From the NCBI RefSeq assembly GCF_002904295.1, contig NZ_PPHG01000025.1, positions 186,001 to 250,000 on the forward strand: a stretch of 64,000 bases of DNA. Reading direction: 5' to 3'. A program made the position numbers and the translations under genes. Position 1 is the first letter of the stretch. The number at the start of each line of letters is the position of its first letter. Under the pieces are notes generated by a model, which worked only from the letters and a program-made list of their open reading frames with translations, did not search any database and had not been told where the DNA came from. This stretch comes from Amycolatopsis sp. CA-128772 (lineage in GTDB: Bacteria > Actinomycetota > Actinomycetes > Mycobacteriales > Pseudonocardiaceae). Of the stretch, positions 58,143 to 64,000 are shown piece after piece.

Positions 58143-58630
58143 CCGGGCAACTGCCCGGCCGGCGCACCGCGACGACGGACGCCGGCACCGCATCGAGGGA
58201 CCGGGCCTGGGACCGGACCTGGGTCCGCGTCCTGGCCGTCGGCGCCGCCGGCGCCGTCCTGGACTGGGGCGGCAACCAGCTCGGCTGGTGGTGGGTCACC
58301 GTGCTCACCGGCGTCGCGGCCGCCCTGCTGCTGCGCGGCCGCGCGCTGGCGGCGTTCACCGTGGCCGTGCCGCTGCTGAGCTGGGGCGCCGAGCTGTTCC
58401 GGCTGTGGACGGCGACGGACACCACGCGGATCGCCCGCGTCACCATCGGCCTGGCCGGCGTCAGCGACGACGCCGCGTGGCTGGGTTACGTGTTCACGCT
58501 GCTGTACGCCGTACTGCTGTGCGCCGCCGGGGCCTGGGTGGCCGCGGCGGCGCGGCAGCTCGTCCGCGCGGCCCGGCGCGGGCCCACCGGAAACCCCATC
58601 GAGCAGGAGGAGACGCCCAGCGATGCCTGA
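58124..58630 (+). CDS. Small integral membrane protein
   Basis: A 168-residue protein with about four membrane helices: [53 protein letters not shown] and [20 protein letters not shown]. The N-terminus is polar, and the C-terminus is basic then acidic. It overlaps the acylase by 19 bp and MbtH by 8 bp, so it belongs to the operon. No family is recognised. A role in export or in holding the acylase at the membrane is a guess from context. Confidence 0.7.
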   Translation: MDTQSLTGQLPGRRTATTDAGTASRDRAWDRTWVRVLAVGAAGAVLDWGGNQLGWWWVTVLTGVAAALLLRGRALAAFTVAVPLLSWGAELFRLWTATDTTRIARVTIGLAGVSDDAAWLGYVFTLLYAVLLCAAGAWVAAAARQLVRAARRGPTGNPIEQEETPSDA

Positions 58631-58844
58631 AGACGACGACACCCGCGAGTACACCGTCGTGGTCAACCACGAGGAGCAGTACTCGATCTGGCCCGCCGGC
58701 CGCGAACTGCCCAGCGGCTGGACCGAGGCCGGCGTCCGCGGCCCGAAGCGCGACTGCCTGGACCACATCGAACGGGTGTGGACCGACATGCGGCCGCTGA
58801 GCCTGCGCACGGCGATGGCCGCCGCCGAAGGCCCGGGGGTGTGA
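58623..58844 (+). CDS. MbtH-like NRPS accessory protein
   Basis: A 73-residue MbtH-family protein that binds and stabilises adenylation domains. The family signature residues are present: [22 protein letters not shown] (N-E-E-Q-Y-S-x-W near residues 15-22) and [30 protein letters not shown] with the conserved Gly and Trp. It overlaps the membrane protein gene. It probably assists the adenylation domains of the three NRPSs and the YqcI-A fusion. Confidence 0.95.
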   Translation: MPEDDDTREYTVVVNHEEQYSIWPAGRELPSGWTEAGVRGPKRDCLDHIERVWTDMRPLSLRTAMAAAEGPGV

Positions 58845-58846
58845 CC

Positions 58847-59074
58847 ATGCTGCGCTACAGCCGGGCCTACCCGCCCGAGGCGGTCGGGGCGTTCGGGCCG
58901 GCGGCGGACTGGGTGGCCGCGCACCCCGCCCAGGGGCCGCTGTTCCTGTGGGACGACCTCAGCGTCACCGCCGACGCGTTCGCCGACGAGCCGGCCTACC
59001 GCGACGAAAGCGCGCAGTGGCACCGGTTCTGCCACGAGCAGCTCGGGTTCGCCGTGCCGGACGACCTGGGCTGA
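58847..59074 (+). CDS. Small acidic protein, unknown
   Basis: A 75-residue protein starting two bases after the MbtH stop. It is rich in aromatic and acidic residues (PLFLWDDLSVTADAFADEPAYRDESAQWHRFCHEQLGFAVPDDLG) with one Cys and no membrane segment. The start chosen is the ATG at 58847, the first after the MbtH stop. No family was recognised. Its place at the end of the NRPS operon, just before a hairpin, suggests it is the last cistron. Confidence 0.6.
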   Translation: MLRYSRAYPPEAVGAFGPAADWVAAHPAQGPLFLWDDLSVTADAFADEPAYRDESAQWHRFCHEQLGFAVPDDLG

Positions 59075-59085
59075 GCCGCGGTGGC

Positions 59086-59116
59086 GGTGGCGCACGCCCT
59101 GGGGGTGTGCGCCACC
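59086..59116 (+). terminator. Hairpin at end of NRPS operon
   Basis: Arms GGTGGCGCAC (59086-59095) and GTGCGCCACC (59107-59116) with an 11-base loop, 12 bp after the last small gene and followed by a TTTT run at 59127-59131. It probably ends or attenuates the NRPS transcript before the MFS gene. Confidence 0.6.
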
Positions 59117-59156
59117 ACCACCGGACCTTTTCCGGCGCCGTCCGAGGAGACCGCCG

Positions 59157-60398
59157 ATGAGTGCTGACCACGAAACCGGCCCCGCGAACGACGTCGAGGC
59201 GCGTCCGTCGCCCTTCGCTCCCTTCCGCCGCCGGGACTTCCGGGTCCTGGTAGCCGGGCAGTCGCTGTCGACGCTCGGCGACATGGTGTACCTCGTCGCC
59301 CTGCCGTTCGTGATCCTCGGCGCCGGCTACGCGACGTCGGGGCTGAGCCTCACCCTCACCGGGTTCGGCCTGGCCCGCGTCGCCACGGCGCTGCCCGGGG
59401 GCGCGCTGGCCGACCGGTTCGGCGCCCGCGCGGTGATGCTGGGCGCCGACCTGGCCCGGTGCGCGGCGCTCACCACGCTGGCCGTCGCGGCGGCCCGCGG
59501 GACGCCCGCCCTCGGTCACCTGGTCGTCGTCGGGATCGTGCTCGGAGCCTGCGAAGGCGCCCACATCCCCGCGTACCGCTCCATCACCCCGGCCCTCGTG
59601 CCCGACGTCGAGCTGCCGGCCGCGAACTCGCTCGGCATCGCGGCCAACCTGTTCGCCAACGTGGTGGGCCCGCCGATCGGCGGCGCCCTCGTCGCCCTGG
59701 TGGCCCCGTGGCCCGCGATCGGCGTCGACGCCGCTTCGTTCGCCGTCTCCGCACTCGCCCTGCTGGCGATCCACCGGACGCCGGGGACGCCGGACCGGGC
59801 ACCGGCCGGGGCTGCCGGCTCCCTGCTGGGGTTCGTGCGGTCGTCGCCCCTGTACCGGACCGTCCTGCTGATGACCGCGGTCCTCGGGGTGTCGGTCGGC
59901 GGGACGCTGGAAGTCGCGCTGCCGGTCCTCACCCGCGCCCGCCCGGACCTGGGCGCCGCGGGCTACGGCTGGCTGATGGCCGCGCTGGGGATCGGCATGC
60001 TCGGCGGCGGCGGGTCGGCCGGCGCCCTGACCCACGGCCGTCGCCAGGGCCCGATCGTGATCGCCACCCTGGCCGTCAACGGCGGCCTGCTGGCCGCGGT
60101 GCCGCACGTCGGCGGCCTGCTGCCGATGGCGGCCACGACGGCCCTGATCGGCGCGCTCGACGGGGTGCTGGCGGTCCTGGTGATGACCGCGACGCAGCGC
60201 ATGCCACCGCCCCGGCTGCTGGCCCGCGCGCAGGGCCTGATCAGCATGGTCACGTTCGCCATGTTCCCGTTGTCGGTCGCGGCGGCCGGGCTGGTCCTGC
60301 ACCACGGGTCCCCGGCGGCGATGTTCCACCTGACCGGCCTCGGGTTCGCGGCGGTGGCTGCGTGCGGCGTCGCGAGCCGCAGCCTGCGCCGCCTGTGA
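59157..60398 (+). CDS. MFS exporter
   Basis: A 413-residue major facilitator with about twelve hydrophobic segments. Family markers are FRVLVAGQSLSTLGDMVYLVALPF (helix 1), GGALADRFGARAVMLGADLARC (the loop 2-3 motif), and a central polar linker (RTPGTPDRAPAG). It resembles enterobactin/macrolide-type exporters. GAGGAG precedes the ATG. It follows the NRPS operon by 82 bp on the same strand and is the likely exporter of the acyl-peptide before deacylation. It converges with the regulator gene ending at 60409. Confidence 0.88.
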   Translation: MSADHETGPANDVEARPSPFAPFRRRDFRVLVAGQSLSTLGDMVYLVALPFVILGAGYATSGLSLTLTGFGLARVATALPGGALADRFGARAVMLGADLARCAALTTLAVAAARGTPALGHLVVVGIVLGACEGAHIPAYRSITPALVPDVELPAANSLGIAANLFANVVGPPIGGALVALVAPWPAIGVDAASFAVSALALLAIHRTPGTPDRAPAGAAGSLLGFVRSSPLYRTVLLMTAVLGVSVGGTLEVALPVLTRARPDLGAAGYGWLMAALGIGMLGGGGSAGALTHGRRQGPIVIATLAVNGGLLAAVPHVGGLLPMAATTALIGALDGVLAVLVMTATQRMPPPRLLARAQGLISMVTFAMFPLSVAAAGLVLHHGSPAAMFHLTGLGFAAVAACGVASRSLRRL

Positions 60399-60408
60399 CG
60401 GCGTCCCG

Positions 60409-61032
60409 TCAGACGAGGCCGCGCCGGGCGGCCGCCACGCCGGCCTCGAAGCGGCTCGACGCGTGCAGCCGGTCGCAAAGGGCGGTCACCCGGCGCCGGT
60501 AGGTGCGGACCGAGATGTCCAATCGGCGCGCGGCCTGTTCGTCCTTGAGGCCGGCCGACAGGCAGCGCAGGATCCGCACCTCCAGCTGGGAAAGCTGCGG
60601 CGGCACGGCACCGGACGGCGGCGCCGGCCGGGCCTGCTGGAAGGCCCAGATCGCCACGGCGAGCACGCCCGGCGCGCGCAGGACCGTCCGGTCCTGCCGT
60701 TGCGGGAAGACCACGGCGGTCGAGTCGACCACGGCCAGCCAGGTGGTCAGCCCCGGCAGTATCCGCACTTCGACGCCCGGAAGATCGGCGGCCGGCGGTC
60801 GTTCGATCTGCAGCAGCTGCCCGGACTGCGGGGATTTCCGCAACCACGACTCTTCGACCTCGAGCAGACGGCCGAGGATTTCCCGGTCGGCCCGTTCGGC
60901 ACCGGCATCCGGATCGTACCGGCCCAGCACGTCGTCGACGGCGGCGTGCAGCCGCGCGGCGAGATCGGGACAGCCGGCCCGCTTGAGCGCCCACGCGGTT
61001 TCCGCCGTGGGCACGTTGGCTTTCCCCAGCAT
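60409..61032 (-). CDS. LuxR-type regulator related to the one at 3006
   Basis: A 207-residue regulator with a PLD-like or sensor middle region (LPGVEVRILPGLTTWLAVVDSTAVVF, about 90-120) and a C-terminal helix-turn-helix (about 150-205): LSQLEVRILRCLSAGLKDEQAARRLDISVRTYRR. The end SVRTYRRRVTALCDRLHASSRFEAGVAAA closely parallels the regulator at 3006, but the N-terminal winged-helix segment is missing here. The ATG at 61032 follows a GGGGAGGGG ribosome site; an upstream in-frame extension lacks one. It converges with the MFS gene and may control the NRPS locus. Confidence 0.8.
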   Translation of the reverse strand: MLGKANVPTAETAWALKRAGCPDLAARLHAAVDDVLGRYDPDAGAERADREILGRLLEVEESWLRKSPQSGQLLQIERPPAADLPGVEVRILPGLTTWLAVVDSTAVVFPQRQDRTVLRAPGVLAVAIWAFQQARPAPPSGAVPPQLSQLEVRILRCLSAGLKDEQAARRLDISVRTYRRRVTALCDRLHASSRFEAGVAAARRGLV

Positions 61033-61312
61033 CGATTCACCCCTCCCCCAAGCCGGATCACGCGGCTCGATCCTCCCGGAGATCGCCGCCGGGTTTTCCG
61101 GAGCAGCAGAAAGCACGAACGACACAAACTGTTTCCGCGGACGGATCTTGCGGTTCGCGATAACCCCAGCCGATCGACGATCGTAACACCACCTTGGCAG
61201 GTCCCGTCGACAATTCGTCGACAGTCGTTCGACACGATCTTTGCCAGCGGGTTAATCGGGCGGCAAAAAGCCGGATGTCCGATTCGGGAAACGCGATCAC
61301 CGGCCGGCCTGA

Positions 61313-62206
61313 TCATTTCCGCCGGGCGAGTTCCCGCGCCACGTCGAGGGCGATCTCCCGCGTCCGGACCGCCAGGGGTGACTCGGTGCGCCCGGCCGGC
61401 CAGTACAGCGCCAGTTCCCGCGTGGGCGAAGGGGTCAGCTCGTGGATGTCGAGCCGGTCGTCGGCCCAGGCGTCGTGTACCTGCAACGCAAGCCACGGCA
61501 GCACCGCCCAGCCGATGCCCGCCCGCACCATCGACAGGATGGTTTCGTGGCCCGTGGTGCGGAACACGAACCGCGGCTGCGCCCCGGCGCGGGCCAGCGT
61601 CCGCTCCAGCCACCGCTGGTGGTGGGTGGGCGGCCAGGCGACCACCGGGACGTCGTCGAGCAGCTTCACCCGGACCGGGCCGGCCGGCACCGCGCCGGCC
61701 GCCGTCACCAGGAGGTACGGCTCGTCCAACAGGTCGGCGCGGTCGACGTCGCCGGCCACCGGGCCGTCGTGGAACAGCAGGTCGAGCTCGCCGATCCGCG
61801 GGTCATCCGGCGCCACGTCGGACAGCCGGATGTCGCAGCCGGGGTGCTCGTCGAGCAGCCGGCGGATGACGGCCGGCAGGATCAGGTTCGACACGCTCTG
61901 GAAGGTGCCGATGTCGATGCGGCCGTGGCCCGCCCGGAACCGGTCGACGGCGTCGGTCAGCGCGGCCGCCTTCGCCAGCAGCTCGCGGCCGTGGGCCAGC
62001 ACCACCTCGCCGAGCGGTGTGATCCGGACCGGCTTCGGCCCGCCTGGCCGGTCGAAGACCGGGCCGCCGACGGCCTTCTCGAGCGCGGCGACCTGCTGGC
62101 TCACCGACGACTGGGTGTAGCCGAGCCGGGCGGCCGCCTGCCCGAAGGTGCCTTCCTCGGCGATCGCGGCGAGCGTCCTCACGTGACGCAGCTCGAAGTC
62201 GGCCAT
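61313..62206 (-). CDS. LysR-family transcriptional regulator
   Basis: A 297-residue LysR regulator. The N-terminal helix-turn-helix is FELRHVRTLAAIAEEGTFGQAAARLGYTQSSVSQQVAALEKAVGG (residues about 4-48), followed by the periplasmic-binding-protein-like effector domain (IDIGTFQSVSNLILPAVIRRLLDEHPG, near 95-120). It is divergent from an MFS gene with an 84-bp gap containing GATTCC-ATC-GGAAATC (about 62234-62249), a near-palindrome that may be its site. It probably controls the MFS and hydrolase genes. Confidence 0.92.
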   Translation of the reverse strand: MADFELRHVRTLAAIAEEGTFGQAAARLGYTQSSVSQQVAALEKAVGGPVFDRPGGPKPVRITPLGEVVLAHGRELLAKAAALTDAVDRFRAGHGRIDIGTFQSVSNLILPAVIRRLLDEHPGCDIRLSDVAPDDPRIGELDLLFHDGPVAGDVDRADLLDEPYLLVTAAGAVPAGPVRVKLLDDVPVVAWPPTHHQRWLERTLARAGAQPRFVFRTTGHETILSMVRAGIGWAVLPWLALQVHDAWADDRLDIHELTPSPTRELALYWPAGRTESPLAVRTREIALDVARELARRK

Positions 62207-62290
62207 AGCGCTCGACCATAGCCCCAGCCGATCGATTCCATCGGAAATCATCGCTTTTCGTGATGTCCCAGCGGACCTAGCGTCAGAGCC

Positions 62291-63478
62291 ATGACGACTT
62301 CGAGCACGATCGCCCGGCCGCACCTCGGGCTGCCCGCTTCGGTCTGGGCCCTGGCGGCCACGCACCTCGTCGGCCGGGCCGGCGGCGTGGTCCGGTCGTT
62401 CCTGGTGCTGTACCTGACCCAGGCACAGCACCTCTCGCCGTCGACCGCGGGCGCGGTGGTCGCGGCGGTCGGCGCCGGGGACATCGGCTCCCAGCTGCTC
62501 GGCGGCTGGCTGGGCGACCGGATCGGCCGGCGCAACACCATGCTGGCCGGGTTTCTCGGGGCTGCCGCGGCCCTGACCGCGCTCGGCTCGGCGGACACGC
62601 TGCCCGGGATCTGGGTGGCCGCCGCCGCGGCCGGCCTGACGATGGAACTGTTCCGCCCGGCCGGGTCGGCCGCGGTGGCCGATCTGCCGCCGGAGCACCG
62701 GATCCGCGCGTTCGGCTTGCTGTACTGGGCGGCCAACCTCGGCTTCTCGGTCGCCGCGGTGACGGCCGGCGTCCTGGCCGCGCACGGGTACGGCCTCCTG
62801 TTCTGGATCAACGTGGTGGCGTCGCTGGCGGCCGCGCTGATCGTCTGGCGCCGGGTTCCGGAAACCCGTCCGGCGGGACCGGCGCGGACGCGGCGGGCCC
62901 TGCTGCCCGTCGTGCTGCGGGACCGGTTGACGCTCGCGCTGCTGGCGCTCCACGTCGGCTACTTCACGCTGTTCCTGCAGACGTTCACGACGTTGCCACT
63001 GCTGATGACGGCCGGCGGGTTCGGCACCGCGACGTACGGCGCGGTGCTCGCGCTGAACGGGATCGCCGTCGTGGCCCTCCAGCCGGTGGCCGTGCGGCTG
63101 CTCGCCGGCCGGGACGGCAGCACGGTGTCGGCCGTCTCGATGCTGCTGGTCGGGCTCGGCGCGGGACTCGGCGCCGTGAGCCACGGCCCCGCCGGCTTCG
63201 CGGGTTCGGTCCTGGTCTGGACGCTGGGCCAGATCGGGATCGCCGTCCGCTTCGGCGACACCTTCACCGGCCTCGCCCCGGCCGAGCTGCGCGGCGGCTA
63301 CCTGGGGCTGGCTTCGGCGACCTGGAGCGCCGGCGCGGTGCTCGGGCCGCTGGCCGGGACCGCCCTGCTCGATCTCGCCGGCGCGACCGTCCTCGGTTCG
63401 GTGTGCGCAGGGGGCGGGACCGCCCTGTTCGCCCTCCAGCGGGCGCTCGGCCCGGCCGTGCGCCGCCGCACCCGATGA
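62291..63478 (+). CDS. MFS transporter
   Basis: A 395-residue major facilitator. About twelve hydrophobic helices are seen; the signature loop is GGWLGDRIGRRNTMLAGFLG (about residues 72-91), and an FRPAGSAAVADLPPEHRIRAFGLLYWAANLG segment follows helix 4. The central linker is short (VPETRPAGPARTRR). It is divergent from LysR, and a hydrolase gene follows 27 bp downstream, so the two are probably one transcript. The substrate is unknown; drug or metabolite efflux is typical for the family. Confidence 0.9.
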   Translation: MTTSSTIARPHLGLPASVWALAATHLVGRAGGVVRSFLVLYLTQAQHLSPSTAGAVVAAVGAGDIGSQLLGGWLGDRIGRRNTMLAGFLGAAAALTALGSADTLPGIWVAAAAAGLTMELFRPAGSAAVADLPPEHRIRAFGLLYWAANLGFSVAAVTAGVLAAHGYGLLFWINVVASLAAALIVWRRVPETRPAGPARTRRALLPVVLRDRLTLALLALHVGYFTLFLQTFTTLPLLMTAGGFGTATYGAVLALNGIAVVALQPVAVRLLAGRDGSTVSAVSMLLVGLGAGLGAVSHGPAGFAGSVLVWTLGQIGIAVRFGDTFTGLAPAELRGGYLGLASATWSAGAVLGPLAGTALLDLAGATVLGSVCAGGGTALFALQRALGPAVRRRTR

Positions 63479-63505
63479 CCCTCTCCGCAAAGGAAGGCAC
63501 CGCCC

Positions 63506-64000
63506 ATGAGTACGTACGTGTTGATCCACGGTGCCGGCGACGCCGGCTGGTCCTGGCACCTGGTCGCCGCCGAGCTCCGCAGCCGCGGACACGACGTGGT
63601 GGCGCCGGACCTGCCCGCCGGCGACGATTCGGCCACCCTCACCGACTACGCCGACGCCGTGGTCGAAGCCGCCGGCCACCGGCCGGACCCGGTCGTCGTC
63701 GGCCACTCGTTCGGCGGATTCACCGCACCGCTGGTCGCCGACCGGCTCTCGGCCGGGCTGCTGGTCCTGGTGGCCGCCATGATCCCGGCCCCCGGCGAAT
63801 CCCCGGACGACTGGGGCCGCCGCACCGGGTGCGGCGACGCCGTGCGGGCGCAGGCGGCGCGCGACGGCGGGCGCACCGGCCACGCCGACCCGTACGTCGG
63901 CTTCTACCACGACGTGCCGCGCGCCCTCGCCGAAGAAGCACTGGGCAAGGAGCGCGCCCACCCGTCACCCGCCGCGATGGCCCAGCCGTGGCCGCTCGAC
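63506..64000 (+). CDS. Alpha/beta hydrolase, N-terminal part
   Basis: The first 165 codons of an alpha/beta hydrolase; the gene runs off the right edge. The N-terminus is TYVLIHGAGDAGWSWHLVAAELRSRGHDVVAPDLPAGDD (oxyanion HG and Asp regions), and the nucleophile elbow is VVVGHSFGGFTAPLVADR with Ser near residue 72. This matches the family of small esterases/haloperoxidase-like hydrolases annotated in actinomycetes. An AAAGGAAGG ribosome site precedes the ATG. It is likely cotranscribed with the MFS gene under LysR control. Confidence 0.88.
   Translation, partial: MSTYVLIHGAGDAGWSWHLVAAELRSRGHDVVAPDLPAGDDSATLTDYADAVVEAAGHRPDPVVVGHSFGGFTAPLVADRLSAGLLVLVAAMIPAPGESPDDWGRRTGCGDAVRAQAARDGGRTGHADPYVGFYHDVPRALAEEALGKERAHPSPAAMAQPWPLD

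Noticed and set aside
1..64000. CRISPR array, tRNA, rRNA, transposase or integrase
   Set aside because: No regular spaced repeats, tRNA-like cloverleaf, rRNA segment or DDE/recombinase protein was seen anywhere in the window.

Overview
The window is very GC-rich DNA with short intergenic gaps, GTG starts, many ATGA/GTGA stop-start overlaps and dense secondary-metabolism genes. This fits a filamentous actinomycete, and I lean to Pseudonocardiaceae (Amycolatopsis-like). No rRNA, tRNA, CRISPR array, insertion sequence or integrase was seen. Most of the window is biosynthetic.

Region A (1-14.8 kb, mostly minus strand) is a discrete acyl-carrier-protein pathway. One unit (2821 down to 1) encodes an ACP, an AMP-forming acyl ligase and an ABC exporter. 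A second, tightly coupled unit (14781 down to 4358) encodes a condensation-type acyltransferase with a dead carrier domain, a KAS III, an ATP-grasp ligase, a LysA/BtrK-type PLP decarboxylase, an ACP, two further KAS-fold proteins, one full and one partial acyl-CoA dehydrogenase, a fourth KAS-fold relic and an AcpS-ACP fusion. The ATP-grasp/decarboxylase/ACP trio looks like BtrJ/BtrK/BtrI of butirosin biosynthesis, where glutamate is loaded on an ACP and decarboxylated to 4-aminobutyryl-ACP.

Region B (15.0-21.1 kb, plus strand) is divergent from region A. It begins with a previously unannotated 41-residue peptide gene made of ten tetrads of the form (S/V)K(V/E)A. A strong hairpin follows, then four tandem GNAT acyltransferases, a tricorn-type protease and an Sfp-type phosphopantetheinyl transferase. 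My main hypothesis is that regions A and B are one system: region A builds an ACP-bound acyl or aminoacyl group, and the GNATs put it on the Lys-rich ribosomal peptide, giving an acylated RiPP.

Region C (21.3-27.6 kb) holds a LanM-type lanthipeptide synthetase with an intact zinc cyclase, a 72-residue cysteine-free small peptide and a LAL-type LuxR regulator. Region D (28.0-31.6 kb) is ordinary accessory DNA: a small secreted peptide, an aldo/keto reductase with a divergent TetR, and an FAD monooxygenase with a divergent MarR. Both divergent promoters carry clear operator-like repeats.

Region E (31.8-59.1 kb, plus strand) is an NRPS operon. It starts with a SznF-like protein whose cupin is intact but whose diiron domain looks dead. 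Next come a YqcI/YcgG-family enzyme fused to a stand-alone adenylation domain, an unknown protein, and three NRPSs: FAAL-ACP-C-A-PCP; C-A-PCP three times; C-vestigial A-PCP-reductase. A type II thioesterase, a secreted Ntn acylase, a membrane protein, MbtH and a small acidic protein follow. The layout suggests an N-acylated peptide with an N-N or N-O group, released reductively and deacylated outside the membrane.

Region F (59.1-64 kb) has an MFS exporter, a second LuxR-type regulator related to the one at 3006, and a LysR/MFS/alpha-beta hydrolase set.
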